Positions 25,439 through 34,367 are shown, counted from the stretch's first letter. The stretch: 64,000 nucleotides of DNA from Propionibacteriaceae bacterium UBA6122 (GCA_002428365.1 DIVW01000026.1:1-64000), one strand, 5' to 3'. The notes: generated from the sequence alone by a model not told the origin. Made by a program: numbers and translations.

Positions 25439-26665
25439 GTGGCGGTTAGCGAGCTCACTGCAAAGGACTTCACCATCATGTGGGGAGTGGCGGGCGCGAG
25501 TGCGCCTGAGATTGCCGCAGGGACGGCCGCCACGGTCGAGGCGGACGCGGCATTGGGGCTGGGCCTCCTCGCTGCACCCGAGCTGGTCGTTGGGGCCGCG
25601 TTCTTGATCGGCGTCGGCGTGCTCGCATCGGCCGTCATCAGCGCGTCCCAGGGCCAGCAAGGCTGGGTTCAGGACCCCGGTGAGTACTACGACCCGGGAA
25701 CCACCCAAAGCCGGTCTTGGACCGCCAGAACGCAGACCAGAACGACAACTCACAGCCCAACGGTCACTGTCAGCATCACCAACGGCATCCGAACCACCAC
25801 CCAAACCACCTGGGCTACTAAGTACACGACCCGCACCACCACCTACTCCAACGGCAGCACCACGACCCAATCGGCTACCAGCCGTATCGTCACCGCCCAA
25901 CAGGCCTTCTCCGAACCAGTGATCAACGCCAACCGGCCGGGTTGGACACTCACCCAAACAGCGCCCACCACAGGAGGAGTCACCACCCCCAACCGGGCGC
26001 TCTCCACCGACGCCGGCGACTGCGGCATCGGCGGCTCCATCGCATCCTGCCAAACGCCGTCCCGAGGGGCAGTCCAATGCGCCGGGCTCGACGCGACGGC
26101 CCAGCTCTGCCAACCGGCCGAACCAGCGCCCGGCTCACCCGGCGGCGTCCAAGCCAACCTCCCCCACCAACACACGGGCACCACCCAAGGCAACACCTCA
26201 ACGACCACAAGTGAATCGGCAGCACCTCCCGAGCTCGCGACCGGAGGGGGCGGTGCTGCCATGCCCCCAACCACACCGCCAGGCAACAGCAACTGCGAAC
26301 AGGACAACCCAGACTCCAGCGGCTCAGATGCCACTAACAACGGTCAGTACCGCGGCGGTCGTCATGGCGATCTTCGAGGAGGTAACGGAATCGAACGGCA
26401 TCACATGCCCGCCAACGCCACCAGCCCGCTCGAACTCGCCAACGGTCCAGCGATTCAGATGGACAAGCTTGATCACTACCGAACCGCCAGTTGGGGGCGT
26501 AGCGGAGATGCCCAGGCTTATCGGGAGGCGCAGTCGGGCCTCATCAGCCAAGGCTGCTTCGACGACGCAGTACAGATGGACATCGACGACGTGACGGGCA
26601 AGTACCCCGGCAAGTACGATCAAGCTATTCTCGAAATGATCGACTACCTTGGTGGCTTGTCTTGA
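25439..26665 (+). CDS. RHS-type C-terminal tip with putative HHM-motif nuclease toxin
   Basis: This open frame continues the RHS remnant; GTG 25439 is its first usual start. A hydrophobic glycine/alanine stretch (AAPELVVGAAFLIGVGVLASAV) is followed by a Thr/Ser-rich region of about 100 residues. The C-terminal 90 residues look like a toxin domain: IERHHMPANATSPLELANG, then AIQMDKLDHYRTASWG, AQAYREAQSGLISQG and KYDQAILEMIDYLGG. The ERHHMPA core resembles His-Me finger nuclease tips found on RHS proteins, but activity is inferred. The stop overlaps the next gene by four bases, as expected for a toxin-immunity pair. Without an RHS shell, delivery seems unlikely now. Confidence 0.65.
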   Translation: MAVSELTAKDFTIMWGVAGASAPEIAAGTAATVEADAALGLGLLAAPELVVGAAFLIGVGVLASAVISASQGQQGWVQDPGEYYDPGTTQSRSWTARTQTRTTTHSPTVTVSITNGIRTTTQTTWATKYTTRTTTYSNGSTTTQSATSRIVTAQQAFSEPVINANRPGWTLTQTAPTTGGVTTPNRALSTDAGDCGIGGSIASCQTPSRGAVQCAGLDATAQLCQPAEPAPGSPGGVQANLPHQHTGTTQGNTSTTTSESAAPPELATGGGGAAMPPTTPPGNSNCEQDNPDSSGSDATNNGQYRGGRHGDLRGGNGIERHHMPANATSPLELANGPAIQMDKLDHYRTASWGRSGDAQAYREAQSGLISQGCFDDAVQMDIDDVTGKYPGKYDQAILEMIDYLGGLS

Positions 26666-27042
26666 ATATTTCCATTGGCCCCGAGTTGAGCATCGGTGAT
26701 CTTCGTATTGGCACCCCGCGGATACAGGCGCGCGCCCTGTTAGGCACAGCTGTCACCTTCCGACGCACGCCGGATGCGCCTGAGACCGACCACTTTGCGG
26801 CAGACGGGCTCCTTCTCACCTACGAGGGCGACCGAGTGACGTTCATCGAAGTAGTTGCCCCTGCCTCGCCCACGATCCTTGGGGTGGAGTTGCTCGGGGT
26901 CCCTTTGCCACACGCTCTCGGTGAGCTTGCGAGAGTGGGCGTCGTGGGGCACTTGGACGCGGATGGCGCCTTCCTCCCAGAATGGCATGTCGGTCTCTAC
27001 TCACCCGAGGGAGTGGTCGAAGGCGTTTCGATCGGCGAATGA
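26662..27042 (+). CDS. Candidate immunity protein for the RHS tip
   Basis: A 126-residue protein starting at TTG 26662, whose first codon overlaps the toxin-tip stop (TTGA). It reads ISIGPELSIGDLRIGTPRIQARALLG, FAADGLLLTYEGDRVTFIEVV and ends GVVEGVSIGE, a small beta-rich protein. The immediate, translationally coupled position after a polymorphic toxin tip is the standard immunity location. I do not recognise a named immunity family. An alternative is an unrelated small regulator. Confidence 0.6.
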   Translation: MNISIGPELSIGDLRIGTPRIQARALLGTAVTFRRTPDAPETDHFAADGLLLTYEGDRVTFIEVVAPASPTILGVELLGVPLPHALGELARVGVVGHLDADGAFLPEWHVGLYSPEGVVEGVSIGE

Positions 27043-27162
27043 GGTTTGCTTCGCACGAGTTCGGATCCGACATCCTCAACACCGCAGGCTGAGGCGCCAC
27101 CGCTCATCTTGACGCAACCTTGACCTGCGCAACCCTTCTGTGAGCACCACAGGAGTGATTAC

Positions 27163-27939
27163 GTGAGTGCTATGGAACTGTCGACCTACCGGCGCCACCC
27201 TGGGATCCTCCGGCTGCTGGCTGTGCTGGTGCCACTGCTCGTGAGCGCGGCGTTGAACCCCATCCTGGATCTCGTCCCTAAGAGCGCGGCGGCGCTGGTC
27301 CTGGTGCTCTTTGTGGTGGCAGCCGCGGCCACCGGCGACCGGCTCGCGGGCGTGCTCGCCGCGGCTTCGGCAGCGGTCGGCTTCGACTTCTTCCTCACCC
27401 AGCCCTACTTCCAGCTGCGAATCGACAATGTCGAAGACATCGAGTTGGCGATCCTCCTGCTCCTCGTCGGGTTGGCAGTCAGCGAACTCGCCTCCTGGGG
27501 TATCCGCCAGAGTGCCACCGCCACCGAACAGGCCGGGTTCGTCCAGGGGGTGCTCGAAGCCGCCGACCTTGCCGCTGGCAGCACTAACGCTCTCGACGGT
27601 CTCGAGCGGGTAGCTGAATCCATCAAGAAGGTGCTCGGAGTAGAGCGAGTCAGCTACGAGTACGGCGACCACGACGCTGGCGCGGCCGTCATCCAGCGGG
27701 ACGGCGCCATTCGCTACCGGGGCAAGACGATTGACGTCGCCCTGACCGGCCTGCCCAAAGGTCCCGACGGCTACACCACCATCCCGGTAGTCGAGCACGG
27801 CGCCGAAGTTGGCTACTTCCGAATCGTCACCTCTGCCGACGTCCGGCCTAGTCGCGACGCACTCCGAGTGGCGCTGCTGCTCGCTGGCCAATGGTCGCTG
27901 CGACCACTGCCCAAACAACGGGAAGTCCGAACTCGCTGA
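27163..27939 (+). CDS. DUF4118/GAF membrane protein, KdpD-like sensor without kinase domain
   Basis: A 258-residue protein with four closely spaced hydrophobic helices (LLAVLVPLLVSAALNPIL, AALVLVLFVVAAAAT, VLAAASAAVGFDFFLTQPY, LAILLLLVGLAVSELAS), matching the DUF4118 bundle of KdpD, including the FDFFLTQPY motif. A GAF-like domain follows. No histidine-kinase dimerisation or ATPase domain is present, so it may be a stand-alone sensor or a truncated kinase. AGGAG at 27151-27155 supports GTG 27163; ATG 27172 is an alternative. It has no obvious partner; the next gene is the first RCC1 protein. Confidence 0.8.
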   Translation: MSAMELSTYRRHPGILRLLAVLVPLLVSAALNPILDLVPKSAAALVLVLFVVAAAATGDRLAGVLAAASAAVGFDFFLTQPYFQLRIDNVEDIELAILLLLVGLAVSELASWGIRQSATATEQAGFVQGVLEAADLAAGSTNALDGLERVAESIKKVLGVERVSYEYGDHDAGAAVIQRDGAIRYRGKTIDVALTGLPKGPDGYTTIPVVEHGAEVGYFRIVTSADVRPSRDALRVALLLAGQWSLRPLPKQREVRTR

Positions 27940-28127
27940 AGCAGACCACAGCAAGGTTTCGGATCCGCAAGACCTGCTGCTCTCAAGCCAATTTGAGTGC
28001 CCCGTTACTCTCCTTTGCAGCACCGATCCACGGGCAAATCTGCCCTTGGACGCCCGCCCTTTCCCCGTTCCTAGGGGATCCCCCCGAGGGCCATGATCGG
28101 GAGCGGGTGCATTAGGAGGTCAGAAAC

Positions 28128-29330
28128 ATGGCAAGACCCAGATTGACTCGCGCCCTCGCGGCATTGGCGATGATCGCCGGCACACTGATAGCGGCTCAAA
28201 GCTCGACACCGGCGGCGGCGGCGCCAACCAAAGTGGCACCAGCTGTGGTGCCGATGGCGGTTCCCTCGGTGAAGGCAAAGCAGATCGCCAGCGGCGGATT
28301 CCACAGTTGCGCCTTGACGGTGGAGAACCGGCTTCGTTGTTGGGGCAACAACGCCTACGGCCAGTTGGGTAACGGCACCACGACCAACGCGTTGGACCCC
28401 GTACAAATAAGCGTACTGCCCAACGTGAAAGCAGTCACCGCCGGCGCGAACCACACCTGCGCACTGACCACCGACGGCAAGGTGTGGTGTTGGGGGGCGA
28501 ACTTTCGGGGCGAATTGGGCAATGGAACCACCACGAACGCCAGCAAACCGGTGCAGGTAGCCGGGCTGAAGGCGAAGTCGATCAGCGGTGGCACCTCCCA
28601 CACCTGCGCGGTGACCACTTCGGGCAAAGCTAAGTGCTGGGGCTACAACCTCAACGGCCAGCTCGGCAATGGCACCACCAACGACAGCTCGGTTCCGGTG
28701 CAGGTCTCCGGGCTCACGAAGAAGATCAAATCGATCGCTGCCGGCGGCTACCACAGCTGTGCGGTGACCACCAGCGGGAAGGTGAAGTGCTGGGGATCGA
28801 ACAGCCAGGGACAGCTGGGCAACAACAAGACCGTCAGCTCCCGCGTCCCTGTCTCGGTTTACAAGCTAGCTGCCTCGACGGTGGTGAAAGCTGGGCTCCA
28901 CACCACCTGTGCGATCACCAAGAAGGCAGCGGCCAAGTGCTGGGGTCTTGGCATCGACGGGCAGTTGGGCAACGGCAAGCTCACCAACTCGGCCAAGCCA
29001 GTCGGCGTGAGCGGGCTGTCGAAGAAGGTGAAGAAGATCTCGATCGGGGTGTCCCATGGCTGCGCCGTGCTTACCACCGGGACGGTCAAATGCTGGGGCG
29101 ACAACTTCTACGGCCAGCTCGGTAACCGGACCACCACTTCCACCGTGGTGCCGGTGACGGTGTTCGGCCTTTCCAAGGCAGCGAAAGACATTGGCACTGG
29201 CATCTCCAGCAGTTGCGCAGTCACCAAGATCGGTGGGGCCAAGTGCTGGGGCTATGGCGGGCTTGGGTCACTGGGCTACGGCGGCACCGCTGATCAGGTC
29301 GCCCCGGTGTCAGTCACCAAGCTGTACTGA
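28128..29330 (+). CDS. Secreted RCC1-repeat protein (copy 1, most divergent)
   Basis: A 400-residue protein with a Sec signal peptide (MARPRLTRALAALAMIAGTL, cleavage probably after AAAA near residue 31). Seven repeats of about 47 residues follow, each with a C-x9-C-W-G core such as CAVTTSGKVKCWG and a GQLGNGTT turn. RCC1 repeats form seven-bladed propellers; the paired cysteines in each blade could form disulfides outside the cell. Function is unknown; adhesion or ligand binding is only a guess. AGGAGG precedes ATG 28128, and the leader resembles those of the two copies downstream. Confidence 0.85.
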   Translation: MARPRLTRALAALAMIAGTLIAAQSSTPAAAAPTKVAPAVVPMAVPSVKAKQIASGGFHSCALTVENRLRCWGNNAYGQLGNGTTTNALDPVQISVLPNVKAVTAGANHTCALTTDGKVWCWGANFRGELGNGTTTNASKPVQVAGLKAKSISGGTSHTCAVTTSGKAKCWGYNLNGQLGNGTTNDSSVPVQVSGLTKKIKSIAAGGYHSCAVTTSGKVKCWGSNSQGQLGNNKTVSSRVPVSVYKLAASTVVKAGLHTTCAITKKAAAKCWGLGIDGQLGNGKLTNSAKPVGVSGLSKKVKKISIGVSHGCAVLTTGTVKCWGDNFYGQLGNRTTTSTVVPVTVFGLSKAAKDIGTGISSSCAVTKIGGAKCWGYGGLGSLGYGGTADQVAPVSVTKLY

Positions 29331-29395
29331 CCCGCATTGGTTGTCGGGCGTCCCGCCAGGCGTCCGGCAACCCTTCGCAGCCTGGGTGGTGCCAG

Positions 29396-30181
29396 CTACT
29401 GATTGACGTCTGCGGTCTGAAGTTGCCACATCGTGGCAGCGATCCCGGCCACAAAGGTTGCGGCCAACACGATCAGACTGCCCAACGGTAGCGTCTCGAT
29501 GGGGGCGCTCACCGAGCCGATCAGGATCGGCACGATCGACCACGGAAACCAGGCCGCCCACCCGGTGTGCCCAATGACGTTGCCGAGCAGGAGCATTCCG
29601 AGCGCGAAACCGACCGGCGCCAGGTAGCCGCGCGACCACACCGTCACCAGCGCCACCATCGGCGCCAAGAGGTAGGAGATGCCGGCGACCAGCAGCAGGT
29701 TGCCGAGCAGAGCCCCGGCGGCCGTCCCGGTAATCCCCGGCAACCGCATCCCCAGACCAACGGTAAGCGCCTCTACATAGACCACCGCCACGATGAGCAG
29801 CCACCAAAGCGCAACCACCAACAGCTTGGCCGCCACGAACACCCGCCGCGGCACCGGCAGGGTCAACATGACCTTCGCGGTGCCGTCGCTGTATTCGCGA
29901 CCGAACACGTAGGCGGCGATGAACGCCAGCAACAGCGTGCCGCCCAGCCCAATCATCAGGGTCAGGTAAGAAGCGTAGGAGGCCCAGTTGGCTTCGATTC
30001 CGCTGAGGCTGGCCTTGGTGCCCAGCAGACCGAACTGGGCCGCCCGCCCTGGGTCGCTGACTATCCACATGAACAGGGCCAGGAAGAGCGGCCCGGTCAT
30101 CAAGGAGCCGAGCGTGACCCACGGGGCCAGAGTGCGGCGGAGTTTGCCGAGCTCGCTAGTGAACACTGCCGCGAACATCAC
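29396..30181 (-). CDS. ABC-2 type transporter permease
   Basis: A 261-residue membrane protein with six hydrophobic segments (LMTGPLFLALFMWIV, LMIGLGGTLLLAFIAAYVFG, LLVVALWWLLIVAVVYVEAL, LLGNLLLVAGISYLLAPMVALV, VGFALGMLLLGNVIG, LIVLAATFVAGIAATMW) and GREYSDGTAKVMLTLPVPR, typical of NatB/ABC-2 permeases. It forms an exporter with the ATPase encoded just upstream; their stop and start overlap (30178-30181). The substrate is unknown, but control by a TetR gene in the same operon suggests export of a toxic compound. Confidence 0.88.
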   Translation of the reverse strand: MMFAAVFTSELGKLRRTLAPWVTLGSLMTGPLFLALFMWIVSDPGRAAQFGLLGTKASLSGIEANWASYASYLTLMIGLGGTLLLAFIAAYVFGREYSDGTAKVMLTLPVPRRVFVAAKLLVVALWWLLIVAVVYVEALTVGLGMRLPGITGTAAGALLGNLLLVAGISYLLAPMVALVTVWSRGYLAPVGFALGMLLLGNVIGHTGWAAWFPWSIVPILIGSVSAPIETLPLGSLIVLAATFVAGIAATMWQLQTADVNQ

Positions 30182-30960
30182 TGGACGCTCCCGTCGGTGC
30201 GAGCCAGGAAGTAGCGCTCCAGCTCCAGGGTCAGCAGAGCGTCCGCGCGCTGCTGCTCGGTGAGTTGCTCGGCGCTGAACGCCCGCGCCGCGGCCACCAG
30301 GGCCGCCCGGTCGAGTTCCTCCACGAGCCGCCCGTTGTGCACGATGCCGATGCGATCGGCCAGATGCGCTACCTCGACCAGAATGTGGGAGGAGATGAAG
30401 ACAGTGGTGCCTAGGTCGTCTGCCAGCGAGCGCAGCAGTTCGCGGATCTCCACGATTCCGGCCGGATCAAGACCGTTCGCTGGCTCGTCCAACACCAGGA
30501 GTTCTGGGGCGGCCACCAACGCCCGGGCCAGCGCGAGGCGCTGCTTGTTACCCAACGAGAGCTGCCCGGCCCGGCGATCAGCGGCGGCGCTGAGGCCGAG
30601 TTGTTCAATCACCCGGGCCACTGCCACCGCCGGTGCTCCGGTGAGTCGACGCTGCAGTTCGAGATTTTCCCGCACCGTCAGATTCGGGTAGGCAGTCGCG
30701 GTTTCAACCAGCGACCCAACCCGGCGCAGCCAGGACGGCTGATCGAGGCGAACCTGGTGACCGAAGATGCGCACCTCCCCCGCGTCCGGCCGGATTAGCC
30801 CCAGCAGCATCCTGATGGTGGTGGTCTTCCCAGCACCGTTACGGCCGAGGAAGGCGTAGATCTCGCCCTGCCGCACTTCCAGGTCGAGGTCGGCCACGGC
30901 AATCACGTTGCCGTACCGCTTCGTCAGGCCTCCGGTGGTGACCACTGCGGCCGCGCTCAT
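30178..30960 (-). CDS. ABC transporter ATP-binding protein
   Basis: A 260-residue ATPase with Walker A FLGRNGAGKTTTIRML, signature LSLGNKQRLALARAL, Walker B LLVLDEPANGLDPAG and H-loop ISSHILVEVAHLADR. The closest pattern is the CcmA/NatA group, which powers ABC-2 exporters. The start (ATG 30960) overlaps the TetR stop by four bases and its stop overlaps the permease start, so all three are one transcript. Confidence 0.92.
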   Translation of the reverse strand: MSAAAVVTTGGLTKRYGNVIAVADLDLEVRQGEIYAFLGRNGAGKTTTIRMLLGLIRPDAGEVRIFGHQVRLDQPSWLRRVGSLVETATAYPNLTVRENLELQRRLTGAPAVAVARVIEQLGLSAAADRRAGQLSLGNKQRLALARALVAAPELLVLDEPANGLDPAGIVEIRELLRSLADDLGTTVFISSHILVEVAHLADRIGIVHNGRLVEELDRAALVAAARAFSAEQLTEQQRADALLTLELERYFLARTDGSVQ

Positions 30961-31556
30961 GGCGTCACCGCCACACCCAGGGCGCGGTAGGCCAACGACA
31001 GCGCCTTTTCCAGGGCTTCAGGCATCTCGGCCATTGGAGTGTCGGCCCGCTCGACGCTTTGTAGTCCACCCAGCACGAACCACGCTGCCGCGTTGGCATC
31101 GGCCACCACCATGGAGCCTTCAGCCACGCCTTGGGCGACGATGTCGGCTACCAACACGAAAAGACGCTGGGCCAAGGGCTCGGTTAGCCGGTCATGCAGG
31201 GCCTGGTTTTCCGGGCGATGCAGCAGTTCGGCCAAAGCGGAGTTGGCCGGATCAGCGGCGAGCGCGCTCAGCGCGGCGACCAGGCTTTGCAGACGCTGCG
31301 GCGCCGAGACCTCCGCACCCGAAATGGCGGCCGCCAGCGCCGTCCCAACTTCGGCGACGAACTGCTCGGCGACCGCGAGCAGCACATCGTCCTTGGAGTC
31401 GAAGTACAAATAGAAAGTGCCCTGGGCGATGCCGGCGGCTTTGACGATGTCAGAGACCGCAGTGCCAGCGACGCCACGCTCACTGAAGACCCGCGCGGCC
31501 GCCCCGGCCACTTCAGCACGCCGGACGGCCCGATCTACCCGTGGACGAGGGCTCAT
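30957..31556 (-). CDS. TetR-family regulator of the ABC exporter
   Basis: A 199-residue repressor with an N-terminal helix-turn-helix (AARVFSERGVAGTAVSDIVKAAGIAQGTFYLYFDSKDDVLLAV, about residues 20-62) and a helical ligand-binding C-terminus. It is the first gene of the operon with the ATPase and permease. A perfect palindrome at 31576-31592, 20 bases upstream of its start, is the likely operator, giving autoregulation of the exporter. Confidence 0.9.
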   Translation of the reverse strand: MSPRPRVDRAVRRAEVAGAAARVFSERGVAGTAVSDIVKAAGIAQGTFYLYFDSKDDVLLAVAEQFVAEVGTALAAAISGAEVSAPQRLQSLVAALSALAADPANSALAELLHRPENQALHDRLTEPLAQRLFVLVADIVAQGVAEGSMVVADANAAAWFVLGGLQSVERADTPMAEMPEALEKALSLAYRALGVAVTP

Positions 31557-31575
31557 CTCACCTTCCCCAGAATAC

Positions 31576-31592
31576 TGACTGACATTCAGTCA
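31576..31592. promoter_or_regulatory. TGACTGA/TCAGTCA operator of the TetR-ABC operon
   Basis: TGACTGA (31576-31582) and TCAGTCA (31586-31592) form a perfect inverted repeat around CAT, directly upstream of the TetR start. Size and place fit a TetR dimer site. Confidence 0.7.
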
Positions 31593-31720
31593 TCATTCAC
31601 CCGAGCCGCTCCGACGTCAAGATCGGTCGCCCCTAACGTCGCCGTCCGGCCTACTTCGCACTTACTCCCCCACTCCGTCAGGCGTCTACTGGTAAATCTG
31701 CGCTACAGCGTCCCCAGAAG

Positions 31721-31782
31721 CCCTATTCACAGAGCCCTCATAGGGAGCATGATCGAAATTCGGGTGCGACAAGGAGGTCAAA
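31721..31782 (+). promoter_or_regulatory. Conserved leader of RCC1 copy 2
   Basis: Sixty-two bases from CCCTATTCACAGAGCCCTCA to the start codon are nearly identical to 33053-33115 before copy 3, and the last 30 or so bases resemble 28095-28127 before copy 1. AAGGAGGTCA is the ribosome-binding site. Conservation beyond that site suggests promoter or leader function. Confidence 0.6.
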
Positions 31783-32982
31783 ATGCGAATTCCTGCGCTT
31801 TTACGCGGCCTAGCCGCGTTGGCTATGTTGAGCGGTTCCCTAGTAGTGGCCCAAGGTGCCACGGCGGTGGCCGCCCATCCGGCAGTAGCTCCAGCAGTAG
31901 CCCCGTTAGCACTGGCCGGAGCAAAGGCCAAAGATCTAACCGCTGGCGAGTTCCACAACTGTGCGGTGACCACTAAAGGCAAGGTGCGTTGTTGGGGCCT
32001 CAACTCCGCCGGCCAACTGGGCAACAACACGCTGACCGACTCCAACGTGCCGGTGGAAGTGGTCGGACTCAGCAAGGTGAAGTCCGTCTCTGGTGGCTAC
32101 GCGCACACCTGCGCCCTCACTACCTCGGGAAAGGTCTACTGCTGGGGCGGCAACAACATGGGTCAACTCGGCAACAACACCACGGTGAGTTCCAAGGTGC
32201 CGGTGCAGGTGCTCGGCATCGCCAAGGTGAAGACCATCTCGGCCGGCTGGTATCACACCTGCGCGGTCACCACCAAGGGTGCGGCCAAGTGCTGGGGCTA
32301 CAACGCCTCGGGCCAGTTGGGTAATGGCACGAACACCGACACCCACCTGCCAGTGCAGGTGAGCGGGCTCACCAAAAAGGTGAAGAGCATCAACGCCGGA
32401 GTGTCCCACACCTGTGCGCTGAGCACCGCGGGCAAGGTGAAGTGCTGGGGCGACAACTTTTACGGCCAGTTGGGCACCAACAACAACACCAGCGTCAATA
32501 CCCCGGCTGCGGCCTACAACCTGGCCAAGTCGAAGTCGATGAAGGTTGGCGCCCTCACCACCTGCGCTATTACTACCAAGGGTGCCGCTAAGTGCTGGGG
32601 CTACAACGCCAATGGCCAGTTGGGCAACAACACCCTCACCCATGCCAAGGCTCCCACCGGGGTGACCGGAATGAGCAAGAAGGTGAAGCTGATCGCTCCG
32701 GGATACCTGCACACCTGCGCGTTGACCACCAGCGGGAAGACCAAGTGCTGGGGCGACAACTCCTACGGTGCGCTGGGCAACAACACCCTGACCAACTCCA
32801 AGGTTCCGGTGACGGTTTCCGGGTTGGCCAAGTCGAAAGACCTCGGCACCGGGCTGTACTCCAGTTGTGCGCTCACCACTTCAAGCAAGGTCAAGTGCTG
32901 GGGCTACAACGGGGTCGGCGAGTTGGGCAATGGCACGAACACCAACGCAAAGATGCCGGTCTCGGTAGTCAGTCTGCCCTGA
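31783..32982 (+). CDS. Secreted RCC1-repeat protein (copy 2)
   Basis: A 399-residue protein with signal peptide MRIPALLRGLAALAMLSGSL and processing probably after residue 31 (VAA/HPAV). Seven repeats carry the C-x9-C-W-G core and G(Q/A)LGNNT turns. It is most like copy 3, with near-identical stretches, and more distant from copy 1. The 5' leader and the 3' terminator hairpin are also shared with copy 3, so the tandem duplication took the whole transcription unit. Function is unknown; the protein should be outside the membrane. Confidence 0.86.
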   Translation: MRIPALLRGLAALAMLSGSLVVAQGATAVAAHPAVAPAVAPLALAGAKAKDLTAGEFHNCAVTTKGKVRCWGLNSAGQLGNNTLTDSNVPVEVVGLSKVKSVSGGYAHTCALTTSGKVYCWGGNNMGQLGNNTTVSSKVPVQVLGIAKVKTISAGWYHTCAVTTKGAAKCWGYNASGQLGNGTNTDTHLPVQVSGLTKKVKSINAGVSHTCALSTAGKVKCWGDNFYGQLGTNNNTSVNTPAAAYNLAKSKSMKVGALTTCAITTKGAAKCWGYNANGQLGNNTLTHAKAPTGVTGMSKKVKLIAPGYLHTCALTTSGKTKCWGDNSYGALGNNTLTNSKVPVTVSGLAKSKDLGTGLYSSCALTTSSKVKCWGYNGVGELGNGTNTNAKMPVSVVSLP

Positions 32983-32989
32983 CCTCGAG

Positions 32990-33031
32990 CGAAGGGTCGG
33001 GTGCCGGTCGCTGCCGACACCCGGCCCCTCG
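32990..33031 (+). terminator. Terminator after RCC1 copy 2
   Basis: CGAAGGGTCGGGTG (32990-33003) pairs with CACCCGGCCCCTCG (33018-33031) with one mismatch. It is homologous to the hairpin after copy 3. Confidence 0.65.
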
Positions 33032-33052
33032 TTGCCGCCATCGAGGGTGAGG

Positions 33053-33115
33053 CCCTATTCACAGAGCCCTCACAAGGAGGATGATCGGAATTCGGGTGCG
33101 ACAAGGAGGTCAAAG
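33053..33115 (+). promoter_or_regulatory. Conserved leader of RCC1 copy 3
   Basis: Near-identical to the leader of copy 2, including CCCTATTCACAGAGCCCTCA and AAGGAGGTCA. It follows directly on the terminator of copy 2. Confidence 0.6.
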
Positions 33116-34318
33116 ATGCGAATTTCTGCGCTTACGCGCGGCCTGGCCGCGTTGATGATGTTGAGCGGTTCCCTAGTAGTGGCCCAAGGGGCCACGGCGG
33201 TGGCCGCCCATCCGGTAGTAGCTCCGGCAGTAGTAACTCCACAGGCATTGGCCGGAGCAAAGGCCAAAGATCTAACCGCCGGCGAATACCACAACTGCGC
33301 GGTGACCACTAAAGGCAAGGTCCGTTGTTGGGGCCTCAACTCGGTCGGCCAACTGGGCAACAACACCCTGGCCGACTCCAATGTGCCGGTGGAGGTGGTC
33401 GGGCTCAGCAAGGTGAAAGCAGTCTCTGCTGGCTACGGGCACAGCTGCGCTCTCACCACTTCGGGCAAAGTTTGGTGCTGGGGCTACAACGCCCAAGGCG
33501 AGCTCGGTAACAACACCTTGGTGAATTCCAAAGTGCCGGTGCAGGTGCTCGGCCTCGCCAAGGTGAAGACGATCTCGGCCGGCTGGTATCACACCTGCGC
33601 GGTCACCACTAAGGGGGCGGCCAAGTGCTGGGGCTACAACGCCTCGGGCCAGCTGGGTAATGGCGCAACCGTCAACGCCCCCCTGCCGGTGCAGGTTAGC
33701 GGGCTCACCAAGAAGGTGAAGAGCATCAATGCTGGCTACGCGCACACCTGCGCACTGACCACGGCCGGCAAGGTGAAGTGCTGGGGCGAAAACAGCTACG
33801 GCCAGCTGGGCACCAACAACAACACCACCGTCAACACCCCGGCCGCGGTTTACAACCTGGCCAAGTCGAAGTCGCTGAAAGTTGGCGCTTTCACCACCTG
33901 CGCCATCACCACTAAGGGTGCAGCGAAATGCTGGGGCTGGAATTCCAGCGGCCAGCTGGGCAACAACACCCTCACCGATGCCAAAGCCCCCACTGGGGTC
34001 ACCGGCATGAGCAAGAAGGTAAAGCTCATCGCGCCGGGATATGTGCACACCTGTGCGCTGACCACCAGCGGGAAGACCAAGTGCTGGGGCAACAACTCCT
34101 ACGGCGCACTGGGCAACAACACCCTGACCAGCTCCAAGGTCCCGGTGACGGTTTCCGGCCTGGCCAAGTCGAAGGACCTCGGCACTGGCCTGTACACCAG
34201 TTGCGCGCTCACCACCTCAGGCAAGGTGAAGTGCTGGGGCCTCAACGCGGTTGGCGAGTTGGGCAATGGCACGACCACCAACGCAAAGATGCCGGTTTCG
34301 GTAGTCAGTCTGCCCTGA
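33116..34318 (+). CDS. Secreted RCC1-repeat protein (copy 3)
   Basis: A 400-residue tandem duplicate of copy 2. The chosen ATG 33116 (MRISALTRGLAALMMLSGSL) aligns with copy 2 and is preceded by AAGGAGGTCA; an upstream ATG at 33032 lies in the leader and was rejected. Seven C-x9-C-W-G repeats follow the signal peptide. Differences from copy 2 concentrate between repeat cores (for example AQGELGNNTLV against MGQLGNNTTV), which may mark a variable binding face. Function is unknown. Confidence 0.86.
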   Translation: MRISALTRGLAALMMLSGSLVVAQGATAVAAHPVVAPAVVTPQALAGAKAKDLTAGEYHNCAVTTKGKVRCWGLNSVGQLGNNTLADSNVPVEVVGLSKVKAVSAGYGHSCALTTSGKVWCWGYNAQGELGNNTLVNSKVPVQVLGLAKVKTISAGWYHTCAVTTKGAAKCWGYNASGQLGNGATVNAPLPVQVSGLTKKVKSINAGYAHTCALTTAGKVKCWGENSYGQLGTNNNTTVNTPAAVYNLAKSKSLKVGAFTTCAITTKGAAKCWGWNSSGQLGNNTLTDAKAPTGVTGMSKKVKLIAPGYVHTCALTTSGKTKCWGNNSYGALGNNTLTSSKVPVTVSGLAKSKDLGTGLYTSCALTTSGKVKCWGLNAVGELGNGTTTNAKMPVSVVSLP

Positions 34319-34325
34319 CCTCGAG

Positions 34326-34367
34326 CGAGGGGTCGGGTGTCGGTCGCTGCCGGCACTCGGCCCCTCG
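34326..34367 (+). terminator. Terminator after RCC1 copy 3
   Basis: CGAGGGGTCGGGTG (34326-34339) pairs with CACTCGGCCCCTCG (34354-34367) over 14 positions with two G-T pairs, then GTTGCC. No U-run is present, as is common in high-GC actinomycetes. Confidence 0.7.

Noticed and set aside
28128..34318. Regularly repeated sequence that could suggest a CRISPR array
   Set aside because: The repeats are RCC1 protein repeats with continuous reading frame and about 140-base period; no CRISPR array or cas gene was seen.
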